A stretch of DNA of 64,000 nucleotides from Qipengyuania flavescens. GTDB lineage: Bacteria; Pseudomonadota; Alphaproteobacteria; Sphingomonadales; Sphingomonadaceae. Where the stretch lies: the NCBI RefSeq assembly GCF_029688735.1, contig NZ_JARULD010000004.1, positions 186,001 to 250,000 on the forward strand. The letters are read 5' to 3'. A model generated the notes under the pieces. It ran no database searches. It had not been told where the DNA came from and saw only the letters and a list, made by a program, of their open reading frames with translations. The translations under genes and the position numbers were made by a program. Shown here piece by piece: positions 16,276-24,375 of this stretch (positions are counted from its first letter, which is position 1; each line of letters opens with the position of its first letter).

Positions 16276-18294
16276 ATGGATTTCAAGAGCGGGGACGATA
16301 TTGCGATGGAGATGGACCTGGATGTGCGCGACTCCACCGACGATGCGACCACGGCCGAAGCCGGAAAGGCAGTGAGCATGGATAAGGGCGATACGGGCAG
16401 CGATGCGCTGGTCAGCGAAGCCGCGGGCGAAGCGCTCGCCGGCGCGATGAAGGCTGCCACGCAGAAGGAAGATTCCAAGAAGGTCCTCGATCGCCGCTTC
16501 GACGTGCAGATCGACGAGAGCCGCGACGAACTGCTGACCGAATTCGGCAAGGAAACGCTGACCGATCGCTACCTGCTTCCGGGCGAGAAATACCAGGACC
16601 TGTTCGCCCGCGTCGCCGACTATTTCGCCGACGATGCAGAGCATGCGCAGCGCCTCTACGATTACATCAGCCGCCTGTGGTTCATGCCGGCGACGCCGGT
16701 GCTGTCGAACGGCGGCACCACGCGTGGCTTGCCGATCTCCTGCTATCTCAATTCGGTGTCCGACAGCCTCGACGGTATCGTCAACACCTGGAACGAGAAT
16801 GTGTGGCTCGCCTCCAAGGGCGGCGGCATCGGCACCTATTGGGGCAATGTCCGCGGGATCGGAGAACCGGTCGGCCTCAACGGCAAGACCAGCGGCATCA
16901 TCCCCTTCGTGCGCGTGATGGACAGCCTGACGCTGGCGATCAGCCAGGGCTCGCTGCGCCGCGGTTCGGCTGCCTGCTATATCGACGTCTCGCACCCCGA
17001 AATCGAAGAGTTCCTCGAAATTCGTAAGCCCTCGGGCGACTTCAACCGCAAGGCGCTGAACCTGCACCACGGCGTGCTGGTCACCGACGCCTTCATGGAA
17101 GCGGTGCGCAACGGCGAGGAATTCGACCTCGTGTCCCCGCGCGACGGGTCGGTCCGCAAGACCGTGGATGCCCGCAGCCTGTTCCAGAAGCTGGTCGAAA
17201 CCCGGCTGGCCACGGGCGAGCCCTATATCGTCTTCTCCGACACGGTGAACCGGATGATGCCCAAGCATCACCGCGAACTCGGCCTCAAGGTCTCGACCTC
17301 GAACCTGTGCGCCGAAATCACCCTGCCGACCGGTATCGACCACCTCGGCAACGACCGCACGGCGGTATGCTGCCTCTCCTCGCTCAACCTCGAGAAATGG
17401 GACGAGTGGAACGAGGACAAGACTTTCATCGAGGATGTCATGCGCTTCCTCGACAATGTGCTGCAGGACTATATCGACCGCGCGCCGGACGAGATGGCCC
17501 GCGCGAAATACTCCGCCATGCGCGAGCGCAGCGTCGGCATGGGCGTGATGGGCTTCCACTCTTTCCTCCAGGCCAAGGGCATCGGTTTCGAAAGCCCGAT
17601 GGCGAAGGTCTGGAACCTCAAGATGTTCAAGCATATCAGCGGCAAGGCCGAAGAGGCTTCACTGGTGCTCGCACAGGAACGCGGCGCATGCCCGGACGCG
17701 GAAGAAATGGGCGCGATGGAGCGCTTCAGCTGCAAGATGGCGATCGCGCCGACCGCGTCGATCAGCATCATCTGCGGCGGCACCAGCGCCTGTATCGAGC
17801 CGATCCCGGCGAATATCTACACCCACAAGACGCTGTCCGGCAGCTTCGTGGTCAAGAACCCGTATCTCGAAAAGATCCTCGACAAGAAGTCGAAGAATTC
17901 GACTGCGGTGTGGAATTCGATCCTCGAGCGGGGCGGCAGCGTCCAGCATCTCGATTTCCTCAGCGCCGAGGAAAAGGCTGCGTTCAAGACCAGTTTCGAG
18001 ATCGACCAGCGCTGGCTGCTCGAATTCGCCGCCGACCGCGCGCCCTATATCGACCAGGCGCAGTCGCTGAACCTGTTCATCCCCGCCGATGTCGACAAGT
18101 GGGACCTGATGATGCTGCACTTCCAGGCCTGGGAGAAGGGTATCAAGTCGCTCTACTACCTGCGCTCCAAGAGCGTGCAGCGCGCCGGTTTCGCCGGCGG
18201 CGTGGAAGCGGACAACACCGCCGACGCCGCAAAATACGAACTGGCCGCCGGCGGCGAGCAGACCGATTACGAGGAATGCCTCGCCTGCCAGTAG
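16276..18294 (+). CDS. nrdA: Ribonucleoside-diphosphate reductase alpha subunit, no ATP-cone
   Basis: Catalytic subunit (672 aa) reducing ribonucleotides for DNA synthesis. Active-site Cys are in GLPISCYLN, TSNLCAEITLP (with the catalytic Asn and Glu) and AVCCLSSLN. The C-terminal shuttle pair is in EECLACQ, and the substrate-site motif APTASIS is present. The N terminus is unusual: instead of the roughly 90-residue ATP-cone activity domain of typical class Ia NrdA there are about 70 Asp/Ala-rich, probably disordered residues. Overall dATP inhibition by that route is therefore not expected. It pairs with nrdB at 20751 although opposite-strand genes intervene. A hairpin terminator follows at 18330. 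Confidence 0.96.
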   Translation: MDFKSGDDIAMEMDLDVRDSTDDATTAEAGKAVSMDKGDTGSDALVSEAAGEALAGAMKAATQKEDSKKVLDRRFDVQIDESRDELLTEFGKETLTDRYLLPGEKYQDLFARVADYFADDAEHAQRLYDYISRLWFMPATPVLSNGGTTRGLPISCYLNSVSDSLDGIVNTWNENVWLASKGGGIGTYWGNVRGIGEPVGLNGKTSGIIPFVRVMDSLTLAISQGSLRRGSAACYIDVSHPEIEEFLEIRKPSGDFNRKALNLHHGVLVTDAFMEAVRNGEEFDLVSPRDGSVRKTVDARSLFQKLVETRLATGEPYIVFSDTVNRMMPKHHRELGLKVSTSNLCAEITLPTGIDHLGNDRTAVCCLSSLNLEKWDEWNEDKTFIEDVMRFLDNVLQDYIDRAPDEMARAKYSAMRERSVGMGVMGFHSFLQAKGIGFESPMAKVWNLKMFKHISGKAEEASLVLAQERGACPDAEEMGAMERFSCKMAIAPTASISIICGGTSACIEPIPANIYTHKTLSGSFVVKNPYLEKILDKKSKNSTAVWNSILERGGSVQHLDFLSAEEKAAFKTSFEIDQRWLLEFAADRAPYIDQAQSLNLFIPADVDKWDLMMLHFQAWEKGIKSLYYLRSKSVQRAGFAGGVEADNTADAAKYELAAGGEQTDYEECLACQ

Positions 18295-18329
18295 GCGTGT
18301 CCGGCCATCTGGCTGCAAGATCGATAAGA

Positions 18330-18357
18330 GGGCCCGGCGGTTTCGACCGTTGGGCCC
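18330..18357. terminator. Hairpin terminator with UUCG-type tetraloop after nrdA
   Basis: GGGCCCGGCGGT pairs with ACCGTTGGGCCC around a TTCG tetraloop, a 12-pair stem with two G-U pairs. It lies 36 bp after nrdA and just past the end of the convergent diguanylate cyclase gene. The T-tract is short (TTCT), so it may act in both directions. Confidence 0.75.
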
Positions 18358-18393
18358 TTCTCGCATGAACGGCCCGGCAGACCGGAAACCCTG

Positions 18394-19608
18394 CTATCCG
18401 ACCAGCTCGTCCATCGCGGCATAGGCCACTTCGACCCGGTTCCGCCCGTTCTGCTTCGCTCGGTAGAGCGCCTCGTCTGCCCGTGCGATCAGCTGCGACA
18501 TCGACTGGCCGCCCCGCCCCCGGGCCATGCCGATGCTGATATTTACCGCGCAAGGCTTTCGCTGACCGGTCTCTATGGTCAGGCTGGCGACGGCCTCGCG
18601 CATTTCTTCGGCGATGGCTTCCGCGTCTCGCCCGCCCTGTTCGTGGAGGATGGCGATGAACTCCTCGCCCCCGAACCGGGCGATATGTCCGCCGTGGTGT
18701 TCGATACAGCGCTCCAGTTCTCGCGCGACTTCGACCAGGCAGCTATCGCCGATCTGGTGACCGAACCGGTCGTTGAAGCGCTTGAAGTGATCGACATCCA
18801 CCATCAGCAGGGCCGTCGCACCGCCTGCGCGGTCGATATACTCGTCCTCGAACACCCGCTCCAGGCTGCGGCGGTTGGACAGCCCGGTGAGCGGATCGCT
18901 TTCGGACAATTCGCGCAGCAGCGCGTTGCTCTGTTCCAGGTCCTCGCGGTCGAAACGCAATTGCAGGCTGAGCAGGAAGCTGCGCGATTCCATGTGCCAG
19001 TTGCGTATCGCCAGGAGCAACCCTCCGATCCCTGCTATGGCCCCCGCAGCGAAATGATGGATGAGCAGTTCGGGCGGGATCGGTTCGGGAAAGAAAGCCG
19101 CGAGGCTGCTTGCGAGGAAGAACACCAGAGCCACGCGCAACTTGTGCGCGATCGACATCGGCAGCACGAACAGCGCGGCCAGCATGGTGACCACGATCGC
19201 CATGCTGTAGCGCGCGATATCGGCGGGCGTGCCGTGGGCTGCGACCCACATGGCGACTGCGCCGAAGATCGACAGGGCAACGGTCGTGGCGATATTGGCG
19301 ATGGCGACCCGGCCGCTCCGCGCGGCCCATAATCCGACGACCGTCACCGGACCGATCGTACCCACCCTGACGGCAAGCGCCGTCCATGCGAGATCGCGAA
19401 CGATCAGCCAGTCGGTGACGAAAGCCACGATAGCGAGACCGAAGCCGAGCTTGAGCACGAAGGCGAGCTCGACCAGCATCTGCGCCTTGCGATCCGCAAA
19501 CCATTGCTTGCGCAAGGACTGCGGCCACTCGCCCAGCAGCACCGGCTGCGCCAGCGCAGTGGTGACCATCGGACGCAAGGCCGGATCGAGGACGGATTTC
19601 TCACCCAT
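18394..19608 (-). CDS. Membrane diguanylate cyclase (GGDEF)
   Basis: A 404-residue inner-membrane enzyme making cyclic di-GMP. Residues about 45-210 hold six hydrophobic segments (a MASE-like sensor), then a short coiled segment and a GGDEF domain from SDPLTGLSNRRSL to the C terminus. The active-site loop reads GGEEF, compatible with activity. No RxxD inhibitory site lies five residues before it, so product feedback at that site is not expected. ATG 19608 (MGEKSVL) is used; an in-frame GTG at 19629 is an alternative. Neither has a good ribosome site. Confidence 0.9.
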   Translation of the reverse strand: MGEKSVLDPALRPMVTTALAQPVLLGEWPQSLRKQWFADRKAQMLVELAFVLKLGFGLAIVAFVTDWLIVRDLAWTALAVRVGTIGPVTVVGLWAARSGRVAIANIATTVALSIFGAVAMWVAAHGTPADIARYSMAIVVTMLAALFVLPMSIAHKLRVALVFFLASSLAAFFPEPIPPELLIHHFAAGAIAGIGGLLLAIRNWHMESRSFLLSLQLRFDREDLEQSNALLRELSESDPLTGLSNRRSLERVFEDEYIDRAGGATALLMVDVDHFKRFNDRFGHQIGDSCLVEVARELERCIEHHGGHIARFGGEEFIAILHEQGGRDAEAIAEEMREAVASLTIETGQRKPCAVNISIGMARGRGGQSMSQLIARADEALYRAKQNGRNRVEVAYAAMDELVG

Positions 19609-19694
19609 TGCGCTCGACCATGCCAGCACCGAATTAATCTGGTCTTCGAAAAGCTGGTAATGAATTTCCTAACGTCGCGTTCAGCACAATAGAA

Positions 19695-19725
19695 AACCCC
19701 GCCAGCCCAAAGGACCGGCGGGGTT
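19695..19725 (-). terminator. Rho-independent terminator of the DUF2171 gene
   Basis: AACCCCGCC (19695-19703) pairs with GGCGGGGTT (19717-19725). On the minus strand the stem is followed by TTTCT, 37 bases past the stop of the DUF2171 gene. Confidence 0.8.
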
Positions 19726-19761
19726 CTGGCAATCTACGACAGATCGCGGTAAGATTTTGGA

Positions 19762-20004
19762 TCAGGCGTTCATGGTCGCCTTGTTGCCGAGAGCTTCGGG
19801 AATGCGTGCGCTTTCCTTCAGACAGATGCGGTTGTCGTCGATCTTCTCGACGTCGTCGAGCGAAAGGAAGTGGTGCATGCTGTCCGCGCTGTCGGATTTG
19901 GTCAGCTTGATCTTGTCATCCTGAACATCGTCGACGGTGCCGACATGCTGCCCTTCCGAATTGGCGACTTCCATATGTTCCTTGATACGTAGCTTCTCAA
20001 ACAT
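19762..20004 (-). CDS. DUF2171 family protein
   Basis: An 80-residue soluble protein (MFEKLRIKEHMEVANSEGQHVG...). The IKEHMEV, GTVDDV and LTKSDS blocks match DUF2171, small PRC-barrel-like proteins often linked with stress in sphingomonads and methylobacteria; the activity is unknown. AAGGA is placed five bases before the ATG at 20004. It has its own terminator at 19695, so it is probably monocistronic. Confidence 0.88.
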   Translation of the reverse strand: MFEKLRIKEHMEVANSEGQHVGTVDDVQDDKIKLTKSDSADSMHHFLSLDDVEKIDDNRICLKESARIPEALGNKATMNA

Positions 20005-20124
20005 GGTATTCCTTTGTTTCGAATGGGTTATACCTGAATAACGGACATTCGTGGGCCCCGTTCCTCGGCTGGTCGGCGTTGTGGCACGGCTCATTGACCA
20101 AGGTATCGAGCAGGCAAGAAAGTA

Positions 20125-20153
20125 GCGCCCCGCCTCTTGTCGAGGCGGAGCGC
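20125..20153 (-). terminator. Hairpin terminator after the hydrophilic-protein gene
   Basis: GCGCCCCGCCTC pairs with GAGGCGGAGCGC around TTGTC, twelve positions with one mismatch. On the minus strand it is followed by TACTTTCTT. It lies about 70 bases past the stop at 20224. Confidence 0.6.
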
Positions 20154-20223
20154 CGGGGGTGCGGAACATGTCCCGCAAAAGGGGAAACCGGGCCATGCCC
20201 GCACTTCCCGAAATTGGTTACGC

Positions 20224-20541
20224 TTAGCTGCCGTTCAGCGGCCGGTTCGCATCGGCGCGGGCGCGCTCTGCTTCGTTATCCGAGGTCTCGCCCGGCTGTG
20301 CCGCGTCGTAGACGTCCGAGTTCAGCGAATTCTCGAGATCGCCTTCGGCCTCAGCCTGCTCGCTCGTGCCGTTTTCGTTACGCGCATTGCCATAGCCCAT
20401 CTGGGCCGCGTTATCCCTTTCGTTGGATTGATCTTGCTGACGCGTTTCGCCTTCGCGCGGTCCCGTTCGCTTGATGCCGCCAGGCTCGTGCCCCGGCTTT
20501 AGCGTCACGTCGCGGCTGTCGTCTGGTTCGTATTCACCCAT
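20224..20541 (-). CDS. Hydrophilic, probably disordered protein
   Basis: A 105-residue protein nearly free of hydrophobic residues and rich in Glu, Asp, Asn, Gln, Gly and Arg (GETRQQDQSNERDNAA). There are no Cys and no domain. GAAGGAGATACCCC before the ATG is a strong ribosome site. Composition and context (DUF2171 gene next door) suggest a hydrophilin-like stress protein, but that is inference. The gene at 23903 encodes a compositionally similar protein. Confidence 0.7.
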   Translation of the reverse strand: MGEYEPDDSRDVTLKPGHEPGGIKRTGPREGETRQQDQSNERDNAAQMGYGNARNENGTSEQAEAEGDLENSLNSDVYDAAQPGETSDNEAERARADANRPLNGS

Positions 20542-20710
20542 GGGGTATCTCCTTCACCAAACCAACGGGCGCGGCCCCCGCGGCGTTCCGCCACTCGTCG
20601 CAAGGCTGCGCGGTTCGTCGCATTCGCCACGGCACAGGACTTATCCCCGCACCCTCCCATCTTATCCCCGCCGAATCATCCCCTCTTGCCTTCGAATCCG
20701 GCCTGTGATT

Positions 20711-20722
20711 CCCTATATGAGT
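20711..20722 (+). promoter_or_regulatory. NrdR-like half site upstream of nrdB
   Basis: CCCTATATGAGT contains the left NrdR half-box (CwATAT) about 30 bases before the nrdB start. The right half is poor, so this is only a candidate. Confidence 0.2.
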
Positions 20723-20750
20723 CGTTCACGCGGAACCCGGAGATCACAAG

Positions 20751-21815
20751 ATGTCGTTGCTCGAAGCCAGAAAGACCTACAAGCCCTTCGAATATCCGTG
20801 GGCCTACGACTTCTGGAAACGCCAGCAGCAGATCCACTGGATGCCCGAGGAAGTGCCCCTGGGCGAGGATTGTCGCGACTGGGCGCAGAAGATCACCGAG
20901 CACGAGCGTAACCTGCTCACCCAGATCTTCCGCTTCTTCACCCAGGCCGATGTCGAGGTGCAGGATTGCTACCACGACAAATACGGCCGCGTGTTCAAGC
21001 CGACCGAAGTGAAGATGATGCTCACCGCCTTCTCCAACATGGAGACGGTGCATATCGCGGCCTACAGCCATTTGCTCGACACGATCGGCATGCCCGAAAG
21101 CGAATATTCCGCCTTCCTCGAATATGAGGAAATGAAGGACAAGCACGATTACCTGCAGGTCTTCGGCGTCGACACGGACGAGGATATCGCCCGCACGCTG
21201 GCGGCGTTCGGCGGCTTTACCGAAGGCATGCAGCTGTTCGCCAGCTTCGCCATGCTGATGAACTTCCCGCGCTTCAACAAGATGAAGGGCATGGGCCAGA
21301 TCGTCAGCTGGTCGGTCCGCGACGAAAGCCTGCATTGCGAAGGCATCATCCGCCTGTTCCACGAATTCGTGCGCGAGCGCGATTGCTACACCAAGGCGGT
21401 GAAGGAAGACATCATCGACATCTGCCAGAAGTCGGTGCGGCTGGAGGATAACTTCATCGACCTCGCCTTCGAAATGGGCCCGGTCAGCGGGATGACGCCG
21501 AAGGAAATCAAGAAGTACATCCGCTACATCGCGGACTGGCGGCTGGGCCAGCTCGGCCTCCAGCCGATCTACATGGTGGACGACCACCCGCTGCCCTGGC
21601 TCGCCCCGCTGCTCAACGGCGTGGAGCACGCCAATTTCTTCGAACAGCGCGCGACCGAATATTCCAAGGGCGCGACCAAGGGCGACTGGAACACCGTGTG
21701 GTCCAGCTTCGACAAGCGCAACAAGGCCAAGGCCGCGAACGAGGAAGAGGCCGCCGGCGAAGACGGCCCGGGCCTGTTCGGCGACGAGGCTGCGGGGAGC
21801 GTGGCGGCGGAGTGA
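20751..21815 (+). CDS. nrdB: Ribonucleoside-diphosphate reductase beta subunit
   Basis: Radical-generating subunit (354 aa) of class Ia ribonucleotide reductase. The tyrosyl-radical position is Tyr105 in ETVHIAAYSHLL, with diiron ligands Glu98 and His101 beside it, Asp67 before, and Glu/His in RDESLHCEG after. The C-terminal 40 residues are Glu/Ala/Gly-rich and end in VAAE; the last residues normally dock onto NrdA. GGAG lies eight bases before the ATG. It is on the same strand as nrdA but 2.5 kb away, beyond leftward genes, so it needs its own promoter. Confidence 0.96.
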   Translation: MSLLEARKTYKPFEYPWAYDFWKRQQQIHWMPEEVPLGEDCRDWAQKITEHERNLLTQIFRFFTQADVEVQDCYHDKYGRVFKPTEVKMMLTAFSNMETVHIAAYSHLLDTIGMPESEYSAFLEYEEMKDKHDYLQVFGVDTDEDIARTLAAFGGFTEGMQLFASFAMLMNFPRFNKMKGMGQIVSWSVRDESLHCEGIIRLFHEFVRERDCYTKAVKEDIIDICQKSVRLEDNFIDLAFEMGPVSGMTPKEIKKYIRYIADWRLGQLGLQPIYMVDDHPLPWLAPLLNGVEHANFFEQRATEYSKGATKGDWNTVWSSFDKRNKAKAANEEEAAGEDGPGLFGDEAAGSVAAE

Positions 21816-21898
21816 TTTAGCTCCGATCCCGAGTGATTGGGTTGACTAACGGAGTCTGCTAATTCAGATCTCCTTTTGTTCCGCAGATGGAGAGATGA

Positions 21899-22555
21899 GT
21901 GCTCGACCCCGAAGGAAGCAAAAGCCCCGGAGCCGATCTGCTTCGCGTTGCCGATGGTCGGCAGTTCGCGACTATTTTGGCTGACCCGCCGTGGCAATTT
22001 CAAAATCGGACAGGGAAAGTAGCTCCCGAGCATAAACGTCTCAATCGATACGGGACGATGGAGTTATCAGATATATGCGGGCTGCCTGTCGAGCATATCG
22101 CGGATGACCCCGCACATCTTTACCTATGGGTGCCGAACGCGCTCCTTCCCGAAGGCTTGCAGGTCATGGAAGCATGGGGCTTCCGCTATGTTTCTAATAT
22201 AATCTGGGAGAAGGTTAGGAAGGATGGCGGCCCCGATGGGCGAGGCGTTGGATTCTATTTTAGAAACGTCACCGAGATTCTGCTTTTCGGTGTTCGCGGA
22301 AAGAACGCCAGAACCTTGCAGCAGGGGCGCAGCCAAGTGAACATCATTCGCAGCAGAAAGCGAGAGCATTCGCGCAAGCCGGACGAACAGTATCCAATCA
22401 TCGAAGGATGCAGTTGGGGACCACGTATCGAACTGTTCAGTCGGGGCAAACGGAAGGGCTGGACGGTTTGGGGCAACCAAGCCGACGACAGCTACAAGCC
22501 AGACTGGAAAACCTACAACTACAATAGCTCGGTAGAGTCATTACCGGCAGAATAG
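21899..22555 (+). CDS. MT-A70-type adenine DNA methyltransferase (modification subunit)
   Basis: A 218-residue methylase with the catalytic DPPW at 29-32 and the SAM-site region near the C terminus (GPRIELFSRGKRKGW), the pattern of the MT-A70 family that makes N6-methyladenine. Upstream residues RVADGRQFATILADPPW are typical. The start is GTG at 21899, supported by GGAG six bases upstream; an ATG at 21895 is out of frame and runs into a stop. Base composition is clearly less GC-rich than the neighbours. The stop at 22555 abuts the stop of a BglII-type endonuclease gene on the other strand, so the pair is a restriction-modification system. Confidence 0.88.
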   Translation: MLDPEGSKSPGADLLRVADGRQFATILADPPWQFQNRTGKVAPEHKRLNRYGTMELSDICGLPVEHIADDPAHLYLWVPNALLPEGLQVMEAWGFRYVSNIIWEKVRKDGGPDGRGVGFYFRNVTEILLFGVRGKNARTLQQGRSQVNIIRSRKREHSRKPDEQYPIIEGCSWGPRIELFSRGKRKGWTVWGNQADDSYKPDWKTYNYNSSVESLPAE

Positions 22556-23149
22556 TCAGCTATCGTCTACATAAAGTGCGGGTGAAATCGCGAAGGTGAG
22601 GATGGGGCATCCACCTCCACCCCCTCCTTCCAAGCGAGGAATCAACTTGTTGTGATGGGTGGTTGATGCTCCGTAGCTCGACCCTTTCCCCAAGTCCTTA
22701 AAAATCGCCTGGAGGTTGCTAGCGCGCGTGATGATCACACCGACATCTATGACTCGTAAATCGAACAGCAGCCTAAAATTGTTAAGATCGCGATCGTAGA
22801 ATGGGTCCTTATTGTTCCATTCAACCTCCACTCCGACACGTCCTTTGAAACAGTCGACGCTGTGGGTTGGGCTTTCATACTCTCGCCCGTCGACCTCGAT
22901 TTTAGTGTCGAAGTTTTTCTCTTCCCAACCGAGATCGTAGAACCGACCATCGATCTTCTCTGCAATGGGAGACTTGCGTCCACCTGCAGTAAGGATATCG
23001 GATCGTGTCAGTTCAAACGCTCGCAAAACCTCCAGAATATCAAGCCATTCACCTTCGCAAGCAGTCGTCAAAACACCTGTGGCATTGCGCCACTCATGTA
23101 CGACATACTTCGCTTGGATGTCGTCGGGTACGAGATGAATAGTAGACAT
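22556..23149 (-). CDS. BglII/BstYI-type restriction endonuclease
   Basis: A 197-residue type II endonuclease. The block GVEVEWNNKDPFYDRDLNNFRLL followed by GVIITR is the hallmark of the BglII/BstYI family. The acidic triad is D99, then E108 and E110, matching the BglII spacing D-x8-E-x-Q but with Glu in place of Gln. Family members cut AGATCT or RGATCY, so a GATC-centred site is likely. It is convergent with, and exactly abuts, the methylase gene. Composition is lower in GC than its surroundings, suggesting transfer. The ribosome site (AAAGAG) is weak. Confidence 0.88.
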   Translation of the reverse strand: MSTIHLVPDDIQAKYVVHEWRNATGVLTTACEGEWLDILEVLRAFELTRSDILTAGGRKSPIAEKIDGRFYDLGWEEKNFDTKIEVDGREYESPTHSVDCFKGRVGVEVEWNNKDPFYDRDLNNFRLLFDLRVIDVGVIITRASNLQAIFKDLGKGSSYGASTTHHNKLIPRLEGGGGGGCPILTFAISPALYVDDS

Positions 23150-23186
23150 TGCTCTTTGTTATCGCCCTCGCTTCAAAGAGCAACTC

Positions 23187-23759
23187 TCAACACCACCCCC
23201 CTCTCCATTCACCCCAATAGCCCCGCGCGCCGCCTTCGGTGTGCATGAAGTCCGCCAGCCGGTCCTCGCTGCCGTCGGGGCGGATGCGGGTGAGGGTGCG
23301 CAGGGCCCGGCCGTAGCGGTCGGTAGGATCGTCCAGCCGGGCGGTCATTTCGAAGGGGCCGCGACCCAGCCAGCCTTGCAGCGCGCGGGTCGAGGCTTCG
23401 GCCTGCGCCGCCTCCGCCGGGCACTCGGCATCCCGCTCCGCCGTGTCGATGCCGACCACGCGTACGCTGGTTTGCCCCATCTTGAACGTGTCGCCGTCGA
23501 TCACGCAGTAATAGCCGCGGCCCGGCCCGCAGCGGGTGAAGCGCCCCTCGATCACCTGCGGCTCGCTCGACAGGAAACCGGGCGCGGAGACCACGCCGGG
23601 CAGGGCGAATATGTAGCACAGCGTCGCCAGCACGATCAGCAGGACGAACGGCCGCACCGCAGCCCACGCCTCCATCCACCCCGACCGCCGACGCCGCCCG
23701 AACCGCGCAGGCCGGACCTTGCGCGCCTTGCGCCGGTTGCCTTCTGGTTTGCCTAACAA
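23187..23759 (-). CDS. Thermonuclease-like (SNase) protein, membrane-anchored
   Basis: A 190-residue protein. An Arg/Lys-rich N terminus is followed by one hydrophobic segment (about 36-55), then a staphylococcal-nuclease domain starting VIDGDTF. Catalytic Arg (VRVVGID), Glu (DTAERD) and Arg (DRYGRAL) are all kept, so nuclease activity is plausible. It would sit in the periplasm on a membrane anchor. The start is a TTG at 23759 after GGGGGA; an ATG at 23675 (MEAWAAVRP) is the alternative. Two related genes follow within 3 kb. Confidence 0.85.
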   Translation of the reverse strand: MLGKPEGNRRKARKVRPARFGRRRRSGWMEAWAAVRPFVLLIVLATLCYIFALPGVVSAPGFLSSEPQVIEGRFTRCGPGRGYYCVIDGDTFKMGQTSVRVVGIDTAERDAECPAEAAQAEASTRALQGWLGRGPFEMTARLDDPTDRYGRALRTLTRIRPDGSEDRLADFMHTEGGARGYWGEWRGGWC

Positions 23760-23902
23760 AGATCAAATTCCCCCGCCCTGACAAGCTCTTGTCGCAACCT
23801 TGCCACCTTTTGGCGCTTGTCCGGAAACTGGACGCAAGGCCACCGCTTGAGTCACCGTTACCCGTCATGAAGGCGGGACATAAATGGAAGAGGAGCGATA
23901 CG

Positions 23903-24187
23903 ATGAACAATCGCAACGAAAGCAACCAGACCAACGCCAACAACCCGAACGCCGATCAGGCCGGTCGTCAAGGCCAGCAGGAGCAGCAGGACACCTCCCG
24001 CATGGAAGACGAGCGCCGCAATCCCGGCCATCAGGGCCGTGAAGCGCAACTCGGCGAAACCGGCGCGCCCGGTCAGGCCGAGCAGGAACGCGGCGCCGGA
24101 CGCAACGCCGACCAGCAGGAACAGCAGGGCAATGCCCAGCGCCAGGCCGGCGAAGGATCGGAACAGCGCGACAGCCAGAACCGCTGA
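23903..24187 (+). CDS. Gln/Asn-rich hydrophilic protein
   Basis: A 94-residue, highly polar protein without hydrophobic core (NQTNANNPNADQAGRQGQQ..., many Gln, Asn, Glu, Gly, Arg). It is predicted to be fully disordered and resembles the 20224 gene product in composition. AGGAG lies seven bases before the ATG at 23903, and a terminator follows at 24223, so it is probably a real single gene. A stress or desiccation role is possible but not shown. Confidence 0.7.
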   Translation: MNNRNESNQTNANNPNADQAGRQGQQEQQDTSRMEDERRNPGHQGREAQLGETGAPGQAEQERGAGRNADQQEQQGNAQRQAGEGSEQRDSQNR

Positions 24188-24222
24188 CGCCTCCGGCACC
24201 TGAAGGCCGACAGGACTTTCCC

Positions 24223-24256
24223 GAGCGGCCGCTCCCTTCATGGGGGGCGGCCGTTT
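24223..24256 (+). terminator. Rho-independent terminator after the 23903 gene
   Basis: CGGCCGCTCC (24226-24235) pairs with GGGGCGGCCG (24244-24253), a ten-pair stem with an 8-nt loop, followed by TTT. It lies 36 bases after the stop codon. Confidence 0.75.
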
Positions 24257-24375
24257 CAGTGCTGCACTATCCCGATATCTCTCCACTGGTTGTCGCACAG
24301 CCTCGCATGTCGCTGGCCGAACGAACGCGCGAGACGCACGATTTGCTAACTTCTCCAAAGTATTCGATGTGTTCT

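Noticed and set aside
21895..21990. ATG four bases before the methylase GTG start
   Set aside because: It is in another frame and reaches a stop after about 30 codons; the GTG has the better-spaced GGAG and the family N terminus.
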